Positions 42,250 through 53,637 of a stretch of 64,000 bases of DNA are shown here, in pieces. The notes beneath the pieces were generated by a model, which saw nothing but the letters and a program-made list of their open reading frames with translations, had not been told where the DNA came from and searched no databases. The stretch covers positions 1,860,001-1,924,000 of the forward strand of contig CP085825.1 of the NCBI GenBank assembly GCA_020809705.1, in the 5' to 3' direction. Both the position numbers and the translations under genes were made by a program. Numbering within the stretch: the first letter of the stretch is position 1; every line of letters begins with the position of its first letter. Source of the DNA: Calonectria ilicicola. Its lineage: Eukaryota > Ascomycota > Sordariomycetes > Hypocreales > Nectriaceae.

Positions 42250-44142
42250 TCACAGTCTAGACTCCCTCTCCTCCGCCTTCCGCATTTCTCTCACTTCCCT
42301 TCTCAGAATCTTGCCAGCTGGGCTACGCGGGACCGAGTCAACGAAGCGTAATCCGCCCCTTAGCCGTTTATAATCAGCGACCTTGGATTTGACGTACTCC
42401 ATCAAATCCTCCTCGGAGATCTTGCCCTTGGCTGGAGGAGCGAGGACAACATAGGCCCGAGGGACTTCGGTACCATTTTGAGCGATGCCGATAACAGCAA
42501 CGTCAACAACGGCCTTGTGTGCAGCAATGAGTCCTTCCAGCTCAGCCGGAGCAACTTGAAGGCCCTTGTATTTGATCAATTCCTAATATAAATGTTAATA
42601 CGGTAAAGAAAATGAAATCGTTCAGAAATCAGACTTGCCTTTTTCCTGTCAACGATGTGGGGCTCGCCATCCTCCATGCGGAGAATGTCGCCAGTATAAA
42701 GCCAGCCGTCACTCGTAAAGGATGACTTGTTTGCTTCAGGGTTGTTATGATAGCCCTGGGTAACAATTGGTCCTTTGACAAGTGCCTCTCCAGGCTCGCC
42801 TGGCTTAACATCGTTTCCTTCCTCATCTACCAATCTAATATTTTGTTAGAAGCCACGGTTTCAGCGGCTCAAATATGTGGGGATCACAAACCTCAATAGT
42901 ACATTAGGAAGTATGGGGCTTAGACTGCCAAATTTTGACTTTCCTCCCGGCCCGCAAAAGGTGGCTGATCCCGTCGTCTCGCTCAGTCCCCACGTCTGCG
43001 AGACTTGGGACCCAAAGTTCATCTTTTCCGTGGCTGCTTGCTGCAAGCCACCCGGCAGTGGCGCCGCGCCGCAAGTCGCAAGCCTCATGAAACGGAATTG
43101 GTCCTTTACAGCCGGGTGCTTGGCAATGGCCATGTAAATGGGCGGCACCGTGAAGAAGATTGTGATGCGTAACTCGTCACAGTACCGGAGGAAGTCGTCA
43201 AAATCAAACTTGGGCATCCAAAAGACAACACCTGCCTCGAAAAAAGGGTTGATGAAGTAACCCTGAACACCAGCGATGTGGGCTGTAGGCAAGTGTCCCA
43301 CTGTGCGGTGGAAGAAAGGGTTGCCTTTCCGTCCCTGCTCGTCAAAGACAGGTCGAGATATTGTCGATGGAAGGAAGACTTCGGAGACCACATTGGTGTG
43401 AGAAATGAGAACACCTAGCAACAACAGTTAGAAAAGGCACTGTTGGTGTGGACCAATAACTCACCCTTGGGCAAGCCCGTAGTGCCAGACGAATACAAAA
43501 TGCAAATCTTGCTCTTCTCCAACTCTTTAGGATCGGTTATCTTTCTCCAGGAAAGTCTTCCCTTGAAATCGCAAACCACCTTGCCATCGGCGCTCTCGAG
43601 CCTGACGTCTGGATGGCTCACCAGCACAAGCACATTTCGTTCCGGCAACCCAGTCTCTTTAGCTGCCTCGACAGTCCGATCTTTCAAGTCTTCACTGCAA
43701 ACAATGACCCTGGCCGGCCCATCCTTGATCTGTCTCGCTAAATCCTTCACCGTGCTCGCAGGCGACGCGGCGGAGTAGATGCCATCGGCCGCAACCACGC
43801 CGTAGAACAAGCAGGCTAATGCGCGCTGGCCCGACGACACGCCCACGACAACGTCTCTTCCAGGTCCCGCGGTCCCAACTCCATACTGGTGCCTGAGAAA
43901 GTACGCAATGTTCTCAGTGAGGACGCGGGCTTGGGCTTTGGTAATGGCCCGTCCCGGATCGCGGGCTTCGGCGTGGAGTGGAGTGTCGTCCTTGGCCCGA
44001 CAGTGTTCCGAGTCTGGCAATTGATTAGATTGTGGATCAACCAACTACGACGTGCTTAGCGCCCGGGTTTGCGTTTACCAAAAAGGAGGGTGAGAAGATC
44101 CAAACTGGGGATTTCAACAGTGTTTCCCTCGTTAAAAATCAT
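42250..44142 (-). CDS. AMP-dependent acyl/aryl-CoA ligase, 4-coumarate-CoA-ligase-like, with PTS1
   Basis: Five exons (44142-44079, 44013-43465, 43414-42892, 42834-42639 and 42582-42250) encode about 554 residues of the ANL superfamily. The start MIFNEGNTVEIPSLDLLTLL is typical of the 4CL-like branch. Adenylation motifs are ILYSSGTTGLPKG, TWGLSETTG and GWLYTGDI, with DRKKELIKYKGLQVAP at the hinge and the catalytic Lys in PRSPAGKILRRE. The fourth intron (42638-42583) uses a GC donor, GCAAGT, and joins DRKK to ELIK exactly. The C-terminus SRL is a canonical PTS1, so the enzyme should enter peroxisomes. It activates a carboxylic acid (aryl- or fatty-acid-like) as a CoA thioester. The substrate is not fixed by sequence. 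It lies 9 kb beyond the regulon and has no TCGG-N5-CCGA site. Confidence 0.93.
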
Positions 44143-45096
44143 GCTGTTCGAGCTTTTGTTTTTTTTTTCTTTTAGTTCACCTGCGGACGGTTTTGGGGCG
44201 ATGCCGGGGGTCAATTGCTTAGATCTAGCAACGAAGCGCAAATCGGGGAGTCCTCGCGCCAATGCTGTTTTTTTTTAGCCAGAAAACTTGCAGAGTCGCA
44301 CAAAAAACGGCCCTTCTCCGATGAATAAAGAAGGTTCAACAGCAGCTTGAGCGGTCAAGAGCCTCGGTCAGAATCGCTACCCCGCAAAACACAGAGCTAA
44401 CATGCATGTCTCAGGCGGTAAATGATTGACGGGCAACGAGAGGAGAACCTGGCGCAACAGCCGCACACCAAGCCCAAAATAGCTAACAAATCGTGCTGCA
44501 TAGTGGTTTCTGGGGCCCCAAGGTTGCGCTTCACTTGAATCTGGATATACCGAGGCAATAACTACAAGGATCAAATTACCAATGAAATGCTTATACAACA
44601 CAACAGTCCGTAATGACATCGTAAGCAGCGGCTTCTTTACCAATAGAATACAACATTATTCCTTATCTGTGCGCGTGCCCTGCGTTTGAGACGTAGGTGT
44701 CATCATTCAGCCACACCAAGCATTCTTTTCTTTTTTGTTCTAGAATCATACAAATGATGTCACCATTGTCACTGCTCGCATTGCACCAAGATTTCATGTT
44801 CGGTCCTTGGTCCGTCGTTGATGATTGGTTGCGTTCACTAGGAAATTCAGTTCATGCTACCGTGAAGGATACAAGTGTAGGACGCGAATACAACCAGGAC
44901 AATGGGGACCCGGTTTGAGATATCAATTTCGAGGTATTAGTCTAATCTTCGGATATGCAACTGATGCATGTTGCCATCAGCTTCCAGAGAGTCAAAGTAA
45001 TCAAATCATTGAGTCGACTATGCAATGTCATGACATACAAAAGCCCACAAATCCCACTCCGCTAACGCTTATCAAATCCAAATCTGCACCACAACT
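44143..45096. other. intergenic region, CoA ligase promoter
   Basis: This 954-base gap separates the CoA ligase start from the Mob gene stop. It contains an A/T homopolymer-rich leader (poly-T tract near 44158-44172 and 44268-44276) and no supported gene. Confidence 0.5.
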
Positions 45097-46354
45097 TTAT
45101 ACGGGTTGAGGCGGGGGGTCAAGGCTCAGCAGGTAGTGGCCGCACTTGGGGTCCGTATAGCCGTATGCCTTGGACTCTGGGGGGAAAGTGCCGTTGGCAG
45201 CCCAGAGGTCAATGAGAGGCTGCATTGGCTCCATATCTTTGGGCGTGAGCATGTCCAGACTTGTGGCGGTCAGGACGAAATGGCTGAAGCAACTGTTGAG
45301 TTGCTTCTCTAGGTTCAAGTGGTAGAAGGGGTCCACAAAATGGTTCCAGTACAGATGGGCGTATACACGGAACATTTGCGCAAACATGGTTTGGCAAATG
45401 CCGCCAAAGTCCTGGGGGAAGCCGCTTCGCTTGCCAACCCAGTCATCCGCGCCGGTTAAGAGAACGCTGTTGGTGATGGAGGGGTTGTGCGAAAATGAGA
45501 CGGTGGAAGGGTCCGTCGGGAAGAGGCTGTCGTTGTCAATCTTGCCGGAGATCCACCGCTGCATTAGCGAAATGTATTCGTGGGCAGGCAGCTCAGTGGG
45601 TTCATGACGGCTGTTCAGCCATGTATATGAATGTCTAGGGTATGTCGTTAAAAAAAAGGGGAATTTCCAGGGGGGCTGGGAAGTGAGAGAAACGTACTGT
45701 CCGGCAGACATTTTTGGGCAGTTGCAAATGGCATTTCCATATTCGTCTTTGTCAATAATGATGCGGACAAAGTTCCAGAGTAGGCGATAATGCTCAACGA
45801 CTAGAGTCGGGTGTTAGAGAATGGCATTGGACTAAAAAATCACAAGAAAAAAGGCGGAAAAAGAAAGGTGCTAGGAGCAGCGGGCGAGAGAGGGGAAAAA
45901 CTTACTCTGGTGTGCCATCCATTCCCCCTCTTCGACAGTCTTGGGCCTCGTGCTCAGGGTCATAAAGTTGCCCTTGACAATGTGCTTGGCGTAGCTGGGG
46001 TTCAGCCATAGCGGCAGCGGGCGAGGATGGTGGGCGAGAGGGTTCGGCTCGGCAGAGGTGGCCATTTCGAGGGATCGCGAGAGGGATTGGAAGGTGGCAA
46101 GCTGGGGGGCCCTCGGTGTGGTGTGTTCGGATTGTGGTTGCGTCCCTCGTGGAGTCGACGGCTCTTCAGGCGACGAAGCTTGGGCGGCGGCCGGGGGGCT
46201 CCTATCAGATGCTACCCCGTCCCTGCTGGAGGATCCACGGATCCGAGAGTTGCTGCAGCGAGAAAAGGTTGGCGGTTAGCAAAAAGCACAAGCACAAGCA
46301 CAAGCACCCGCGCAGGGGAACAATGACGTACATTTCGGAAAGCAAATTGGCCAT
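45097..46354 (-). CDS. Mob1/phocein-family protein (MOB-3-like)
   Basis: Four exons (46354-46332, 46252-45906, 45800-45698 and 45634-45097) encode about 336 residues. The first exon reads MANLLSEI and joins NSRIRG across an intron with donor GTACGT. A proline/serine-rich N-terminal stretch precedes LWLNPSYAKHIVKGNFMTLSTRPKTVEEGEWMAHQIVEHYRLLWNF, the phocein start. CNCPKMSAGQHSYTWLNS holds part of the family's zinc-binding site. The core continues WVGKRSGFPQDFGG, FRVYAHLYWNHF and HLNLEKQLNSCFSHFV, and ends with a short proline tail. Phocein/MOB-3 is a subunit of the STRIPAK phosphatase-kinase complex that controls hyphal fusion and fruiting-body development in fungi. This is an ordinary conserved gene. 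Confidence 0.93.
46284..46307 (+). repeat. hexanucleotide microsatellite (AAGCAC)4 in a Mob-gene intron
   Basis: Four tandem AAGCAC units lie inside the first intron of the Mob-family gene, at 46284-46307. It is a simple slippage repeat with no evident function. Confidence 0.7.
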
Positions 46355-48316
46355 TGCGCAGGATTCCCATTCCAGTCGGTACAGTACAGTACAGAGCCGG
46401 AGGAGGGAATGGGAGCAGGTATGCAGCCGAAAGGAGACAGAGCCTGGGGGTGCCCGCCCAGGGGATGGCGAATCACGTGGGTTAGCTCTAGGTCCCTAAT
46501 CGTCGCCCTGTGGCCATGGCGAGGCGCCTTTGTGCATTCCAGAGCGAGCCTCTCTCCCCCCGCCGTTTACCTCGCCGCACCAGGTTTTCTGCGGGGATGG
46601 AGGCCTTCACTGATGAAGGTTATAACGTCTCGACCCGAAACAAAACCCTGGGCAATATCATGGTTGTATATTTGAAACAGGGTCCAGAGGGGAGCGGTCT
46701 GCCCACGGACGTCCAAGTTATCAATAGCGGCGATACCAACGGTTTCGAAGAGCTGGATGCATTTGGTTGAGGATGCATGGATTTCTCAGTGACTCCTCTT
46801 TTTTAAATCAGTCCTTCATGCTCATTGCTCAGCCTAAACTCTCGTTTCCTGTCAGCTAAACTCTGCAGCCGATGCGCAGTTGTACCATGAACCACGCTGA
46901 AGGGCGGCCGTGGTGGGTGACAGGACGCATGCATGGAATACAACGGTACTTCGACCAAAACAAGGTGCATTCAAGTATACGACGTTTATAAATAAATAAA
47001 AACAACACACCTGTGCATGTTTAGCTCTGACTTTATTCAGCTGGCTCATTCACGCCCGTTTCTCCTTCATGTATGCCCGTTGTGATGTGTTGTACTCGCC
47101 GCCACTTATTTGTTTGGTAGCCTGCAAAGTAGCTAGCTAACTACCTAGCTACAGGGCTGTCGGCATAGCTCGTCAAGCTTAAGCTCACCGCCAGCCTACG
47201 CACCGTGCAACAACCACCACAACAGTCCAGTAAATTTGCTTTTAATTAGCATTATGTACCTTCTTGCCATCTCCGACGTGTTTTAATACATCCTATCGTA
47301 AGCAGCCGCCTGCTGTCAAGCCGGAAAGCTGCTCGACCAAACGCTTGGTCGCACAAGCTTCTGACCTGGCCAGCTTGAGGCCAAGCAAGCTAAGCACGCT
47401 AAGCGACACAGAGGCTACAGACGTAGCATGCACAATGCATGGCTTGCCGATCACCGAGATTATCTCTGTGATCTACTGGAGAAAAAAGAAACTATGCCAT
47501 CGACACCAAATGAACGGCGTCATGATTTGCCCCCTCAATTAGGATCCCGCAATACGTTTACTGCAACCATTTGCGCACTCTCGTCCAGCTTCGGCTCCCA
47601 GCTCTTAAGCTCTCAGCTCCAGCTCAGCTTTTGCGGGGTACGGCCGGCCCAAGCTCGGGGGGGGGGCCTCTCTCTGGCCGGCGCCGCCGCCCTCCCTCCC
47701 AAGACGACGGGTCATTTTTGCGGGGATGCAAGCAGTTTAAACAAGACCTGGCAGGGATTATTGGTTGAACGAAGAAGGCGGATTGAAACCGAGACTGGAC
47801 TGACAGACTGACCGGCCGGCCACCGGTTCCACTGCCCCTCGCTTGTATTGCAGATGCGAAGGCTGGCTGGATGGATGATGTCAAGGGAGAGGGAGAGATC
47901 ATCATCCAGTCTCAGATGCTGGATGCGTCACAGGGGAAAGAAATGCGACAACGCATCTTTCGTGCAGTTGGCCCCTCCCCTGTGTGCCCTGTAGGCTGGG
48001 CCGAGAGACCCTATGTGCTTGCTTGGTGGTGCAGCCGGATCAGCCCTGGGAATGACCTGGTGTGCGCTGGCTACCGTCTTGGCAGCGGCCGATATTCCCA
48101 ATCCCGCCGTCATGGTTGCATGTGTCTAAGGTATGGATGTGCGCGCGTGCCCACGACCAGCGACGATATATCTCAACAGCTTCCCTTTGTGAGCCGCCCG
48201 ACTCTCCCGCAGCGCCGCAACTCACGCTGTTCACCATGATCCAACCGTGAGCGGGCTTTGTTTCTGTCATATCGACTGCCTCGCCCCGTGCAACATCTTC
48301 CGCCGTTCCGCCCATC
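46355..48316. other. divergent intergenic region between the Mob gene and the sorbosone-dehydrogenase-like gene
   Basis: This 1.96-kb gap serves two divergent genes. It contains a CTAGCTAGC-rich stretch near 47133-47151, a poly-G run near 47657-47667 and pyrimidine-rich DNA before the 48317 start. Open frames at 46510-46770 and 47264-48239 have no recognisable domains and biased composition. No gene is supported. Confidence 0.5.
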
Positions 48317-50091
48317 ATGGCGGCACTTCGCCACCTCCGCTCCTCCGCCATCAAGGCCCTCGTCCTCGCTACCTCGGCCCTCCTCGTCTCTGCAGCCGAC
48401 AGCTGCTCATACGACCTTTCCGTCTCCTACGATGCGCCCGTTGCTGCCGACGGTTGGTCCTACCGCCTCGTAGCAAAGGATCTAGAGCGCCCCCGCGGCA
48501 TCCTCTTTGACACAAAGGGTGCGCTGCTAGTCGTTGACTCAGGCGTGGGCATCGTCCATCTCTCGCTCGAGGACAGCGGCGACACTTGTTTGACAGTCAA
48601 GGACCAGAAAACACTAGTTAAAAATGAAGATGTAGGTTTGCATCAGTCTTCGAGAAGAAGAGAGAAGAAGAACAGAGTGCACTGCCTTTCTGTTGGGGGA
48701 GCGCCATATTCTAAACTCACGTTGTTTCTATTCTGCAACCTCAACCCTCTAAACTCTGTCATATATCCACTCAATGTATAAAACAACACCATGGCTAACT
48801 TCAACTCCACCAGCTCAACCACGGAATTGCCTTGTCTGAAGATGGAAGCACCCTCTACGCTTCGTCCTCCAACGAAGTCTTCTCGTGGTCCTACGATGCT
48901 GCCGCCGCCTCCGTCGACTCCTCGTCGGTCCGCACCCTCGTCACCAACATGACCAACTCGGGACACACCACCCGCACTCTTCTCCTCTCGCAAAAGCATC
49001 CAGAAATGCTCCTCGTCTCGCGCGGCAGCGAGGGCAACGATGATGTTGCCGCCGCCGACCGCAGTTCCGGCCACTCCCAGCTGCGCGCCTTTAACATCTC
49101 GGCGTCCAACCAGACGAGCAGTGATAGCCCATACGAGTACAATGATGGCAAGTTGCTCGGTTGGGGCTTGCGCAACTCGGTCGGCGTCGCGGAGCACCCC
49201 GCGACGGGTGGAATCTGGTCCGTCGAGAATTCGGTCGACAATCTGCGTCGGCACGGCGAGGACATACACCAAGACAACCCAGGCGAGGAGCTCAATTTCC
49301 ACGGCTACCTCAATGGGTCCAGCGAGCACCAGGGCAGCAATTACGGCTACCCTCTGTGCTACACCATTTGGTCCACCAAAAACTTCCCAGACCTAGGCAG
49401 CTTGAAGACGGGCGACCAATTCCCCGCCGACCAGGATAGCGATGACGATCTCGTAACGATCCAGAGCGACGACCAGTGCAATACCAAATACGTACCGCCC
49501 GAGCTGGCTTTCCAGGCTCACACTGCGCCTCTAGACATCAAGTTCAACAAGGATGGCTCCACGGCCTATGTGTCCTTCCACGGCAGCTGTAAGTCTCACC
49601 TCACTTTCACCCACCCACCCTCCTCCTTTCACATCACCTTGTGTCACCCTCCCAACAAGACCTGCCACCCCATTGACTCAAAACTCACCTCGCTAAAAAA
49701 CGCAACCCGCCTTCCAGGGAACCGCGACGATCCCGTCGGCTACGTCATCTCGGCCGTCAGCTTCAAGAGCGGCCGGCCCGCCGCGGCGTCCGACAGCATG
49801 AGCGCCGCCACCCCGGTCCTCCGCAACCCGGACCTCTCCAAGTGCCCGGACGAGTGCTTCCGCCCCGTCGGCCTCGCCTGGGACTCCAAGAGCCGCCTGT
49901 GGTTCAGCTCAGACAGCACGGGCGAGATTTTCGTGCTGAAGCAGAACGGGACCGAGTCCAGCACTGGCAGAGACAGCGGCTCCGAGAGTGGCGGCGATGA
50001 TGACAACGCCGCGTCTCAATTCTTCCCACCGCAGCCCGGCGCCGTGTTTGTGACAATTGCCGCTCTTGTCATGGGTTTCTTCCTGGCATGA
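48317..50091 (+). CDS. secreted, GPI-anchored sorbosone/pyranose-dehydrogenase-like protein
   Basis: Three exons (48317-48631, 48814-49588 and 49718-50091) encode about 487 residues. An N-terminal signal peptide (LVLATSALLVSAADS) leads into a six-bladed propeller domain of the glucose/sorbosone dehydrogenase group: LERPRGILFD, LNHGIALSEDG, GWGLRNSVGVAEHP, GSNYGYPLC, AHTAPLDIKF and CFRPVGLAWD are recurring elements. A Ser/Gly/Asp-rich linker and a hydrophobic tail (FVTIAALVMGFFLA) form a GPI-attachment signal. Fungal relatives include PQQ-dependent AA12 pyranose dehydrogenases; whether this one binds PQQ is not visible. The second intron is placed so HGS continues as WNRDDPVGY, the conserved blade sequence. 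It is expected at the cell surface. Confidence 0.92.
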
Positions 50092-50564
50092 TGACGATGT
50101 TATGATTTTACGTGGTTTCTTTCTTTTTTTTCTTTTTCAAATGTTGGCGTTAGAGGATAGGATAGGGGTCCTGCATCAAGGCACTGCACGAGATACCGAT
50201 GACTGTTTTGCATTATGACGGAACATTCATTATACGTGAATAAACGCATTTATTTTTGGTCCATTACTATATAGTTCATCACACTAACATCTTCGTAATT
50301 GGTAGCGGAAGGGGCTCAGATCCTTCCATCACCACCGCCACTCTCACTCAGCACAAACCTGGCTCATGACACCTAGGTTATCTTTGTAATCGCCGTATCT
50401 TATTGTAGGCATGCTTGCTGTTTTTGGGGCACGCAGGCTGGACCGGGCCAGCCCCGATACCACGTCGCATCAAAGCTGGGACAAAAAGGTCATGACATAT
50501 CCACCCGTTTTTTTGCCTTGAACGCCTCGCTCTTCTTGCTGCACTGATGGCCACTGCGTCTACT
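50092..50564. other. convergent 3' intergenic region
   Basis: This 473-base gap lies between the convergent sorbosone-dehydrogenase-like and SEC13 genes. It is AT-rich around 50220-50290 and probably contains both polyadenylation sites. No gene is seen. Confidence 0.5.
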
Positions 50565-51781
50565 TTACTCCTCAATGGACTTGACACACTCCCACTCGCC
50601 CCGGAGGTTCTCCTTCCACAGCGAAACCTTGTTGTCGGCGCCACTAACGGCCAGCACGTTGCCGCTCAGCGACCAGCTCACGCGCCACACGGCAGCGTCA
50701 AAGTTGAGAATCTTGGACTCCCACTGGCCGGGGCTGGAGGCGTCCGAAGTCCAGATGCGAACTGTCTTGTCCTGCGAGGCAGAGGCAATGTACGACTTCT
50801 GGAGAACAGTGGGCGACCAGGCAACATCGCGGACCCAGTCACTGTGGCCGGTCAGGGGCTCACGCTCCTGCTTGTAGGTTTGCGCCGCCGGGTCGAAAGC
50901 CCAGATCTTGAGGACGTTGTCGGAACCGCCAGTGACGAATCGTCGGTTACCGGGGGCACCAGGGCCAGGCGCGCTGCTAACAATGCTGCCGGGGCTGGTG
51001 GCGGGAGCCCAGGAGACGGAGTTGACACCCAGGCCGTGGGCAGGGAAGATGACGTGGTCAATGGCACCGTCCTTGAATTCGAGAACGCTCACGTTACCGT
51101 CAGACGAAGCGCAGGCGAGGAGGCATCCGGCCTCGTGGGGAGACCACGAGACAATGTTGACCGAGGCCTTGTGGAGGGGGAAATCGTAAATCTTTTGCCA
51201 TGAGGTGGCGTTCTGGTTGCCCTGCTCCTTCCAGATGAAAACCTTGCCATCGTAACCGGCCGATGCCAGGATGTTGCCGTACTTGGGATGCGCCCAGGCG
51301 ACACACCAAACAGCACCCTCGTGTCTATGGTGGGGAGTCCAAATCAGTATTTGTATTTTGGTGCAGCACCACTCGTTCCAAGCCAACTCACCCCTTGAGC
51401 GTCTCAATCAGGCGCTGGGATTCGCCTTCAATCTCAAAGATCTTGATTGTTCGGTCGCTGGAGCAGGTAGCCAGCTTGCGGCCGTAGTAGTCGAGGACAG
51501 CATCATGCTAAGGAAAGCTTCAGTTAGCCATGCGGGCCGGGGACGAGAGGCGTGTTTGGGCAAAGGAGGCTTCGTCGAGACATTGCGCAGCTGTAAATCG
51601 CATCGGGGAAGGACAGAGTAAACGTACAATCATGTCATCATGACCAGAGTTGGAGATGACTTGCGCCGCCTAAGGAGGTCAGGAGTTAGCTTTCTGGCAT
51701 GCGGCATTGGTGCAAGCGGGCAGGCAGTAAACCGCATTGTTTGATGGTCAATAGCCATCGGAGAGCTCGAGGACATACCAT
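50565..51781 (-). CDS. SEC13: SEC13, COPII coat and nuclear-pore WD40 protein
   Basis: Four exons (51781-51779, 51669-51628, 51507-51392 and 51324-50565) encode 306 residues. The first coding exon is only the ATG, spliced by a GTATGT donor to GCGGCGCAAGTC. The protein begins [24 protein letters not shown], as SEC13 does in other fungi, and runs through six WD40 blades. Recognisable elements include [69 protein letters not shown] and [18 protein letters not shown]13 pairs with SEC31 in the outer COPII cage and with Nup145C in nuclear pores. It is an essential housekeeping gene and anchors this part of the window as core genome. Confidence 0.97.
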
Positions 51782-52464
51782 CTTGTTGGATTCAGCACTG
51801 GGGGATCAGCGCAAAGAGGAGAGCGAGAAGATGTGACGTTGACCGACTGAGGACACGATACCGCCCATGACCTGGAGCTCCCTAGGCTGGCGCTTGGTGG
51901 CGGTTAGTGACAGTTGGCCGCCGTTCGGGTCACGTGGCAAAAGGCATGACTGGTGCCCCCACCTACCGCAATGGGGAAAGCGCCAGACGGGATGCCATGC
52001 GGCACCAAGGTACGTACCACGCTCGTTGCATCACGTCGTTGACTTTTCCCCAGACGCAGCCACATGGTGGGCGGCAGAGGCCAGTGGCAATCACGAGCTG
52101 GTACGCGTTTGGCCGAATCCATCCTCATTCACACTCTTCTGGTCCATTGCCGTTGGCTGCGCACCGTCGGCTGCATACCCCTTGCGTCGTTCTATATCCC
52201 TTTTCTCTTTCTCTTTTTTCTTTCTCCATTACCTTCTCGTTTGTCTTTTGTTTTCAGGATATTCATCCCATCCCATCTCACCTCCCTCGGCCCCGTTTGC
52301 CTTGTCCTGCGCCTAGAAATAGCCCCGCCCCGGCCGAGGCATTCCACGGCATCCTCTCCGGCCTTTGAACGCCTCCAAAACTCGCCCATCGCTTCCGTTT
52401 CTGTTGATCTCTGCTTCTCTGTCGCCTCCATCGTATCCCGCAGCTTCAAGTTCTCTTGCCCGCC
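51782..52464. other. divergent promoter region of SEC13 and PEX20
   Basis: This 683-base region lies between two divergent housekeeping genes. It has C/T-rich tracts from 52197 to 52310 just upstream of PEX20, typical of strong fungal promoters. No other gene is seen. Confidence 0.55.
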
Positions 52465-53637
52465 ATGGCCGACGCTTCCTGCAGCGGAGGCACGCCTTTC
52501 AAGCGCCTCACCGAGCACCAGTCTCGCGACGTGAGCCACCACCAGGACCGGCTAGTGGATCGCTCTGCATCCCAGGCCCTCGGTGTAAGCAGCCCCGAGT
52601 CCGCTCCAATGCCTCACCACTAACTTGCTCTCTAGTCTTTTCGCTCCGCGCCTCAGCCTGCCCAGGCCCAGGATGGCTTCAATGCATTTATGAATGGCCC
52701 CGCGGGCTTCTCGGGCATGCCTGACCATCTCGCTGCTGGTAGGCTGGCTGTCCATGCCGCTGCGCTGGACCCAGCCCAGGCACACGCACCCTCCTTTGCA
52801 CCCTCACCAGCTCCTCAGTTCCAGGCTCCCCAGGGCCCTGCCATGGGCATGTCCAACTGGGCTGCCGATTTTAACCGTTTCAACCAGCAGCAGCGTCAAA
52901 ACCCTGCGCCCCAGGCCCAAATGCCTATGGTTCAGGCCAATCCCCAAATGGCATTTAGAACCGCCTTTCAGCCAAACTTTGGCTTCTCTCCCCTTTATGG
53001 CCCGACAAACAGCGGGCTCATGGATCCCAATGCTGCTTCTGCTCAGAGACCCGCTGCCGAGGCCGAGTTTGACGAGGAAATGTCACGCTGGATGGCCAGT
53101 CATGGTGGCACCACCGGTGGTGGAATGGAGGATGTGGATGCTGTCATGGATCAGATGGCCCGCGAGCTTGAGCTGAATGAATCAGCCCTCAAAAAAGACG
53201 AGGAAAAAGCCCAAGTCGAGGGGGAACAAGAGGAGGGTCCCCTGGACGACAGGGCCCTCATAAATGGCATTATCGAACATATGAATCTCACTACAGCCAC
53301 CATCAGCCCCGGAATGGCGCCCCTCAGCGCTGAGACTACAGCAAGGGACCCATTCTCTGGAGAGTTGATAGAGGACCTGCTGCAGAAGGCCGAGGCCGAG
53401 GCCGCAGCCCTCAAAGAACAGGAGGAACAGCAGGCTGCTAACCCCCCCAGATCTGAGGTCTCAGAGGCGGCTGAGCGGCTGCTCGAGTCCGTCCAGCACG
53501 AGACCGGGGACAAGTGGAAGCAGTCCGTCTTCCTTTCCCTCATGCGTGACTTCCGCGACGGCAAAAAGGACATTGTCGACAACGAGATCCGCGAGGCCTC
53601 GGCGCCTGGAGGCACCACCAGTGAGGAGTTGAAGTGA
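52465..53637 (+). CDS. PEX20: PEX20, peroxisomal PTS2 co-receptor
   Basis: Two exons (52465-52584 and 52636-53637) encode about 373 residues. The N-terminus MADASCSGGTPFKRLTEHQ carries the conserved cysteine (position 6) that is ubiquitinated for receptor recycling. A WxxxF motif, WAADF at about 115-119, binds PEX14/PEX13. The long middle is proline/glutamine-rich and disordered. The C-terminal Pex7-binding region contains KWKQSVFLSLMRDFRDGKKDI. PEX20 works with PEX7 to import PTS2 proteins into peroxisomes and replaces the long Pex5 isoform of animals and plants. The gene shares its upstream region with SEC13. Confidence 0.93.

Noticed and set aside
46510..46770. A possible small gene between the Mob and sorbosone-dehydrogenase-like genes
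   Set aside because: It has no recognisable domain, shows Arg/Pro-rich composition typical of GC-rich non-coding DNA, and lies in a divergent promoter region.
47264..48239. Overlapping open frames of about 90-127 codons upstream of the sorbosone-dehydrogenase-like gene
   Set aside because: They overlap on both strands, contain poly-Gly/Pro runs from GC-rich DNA and have no conserved features.
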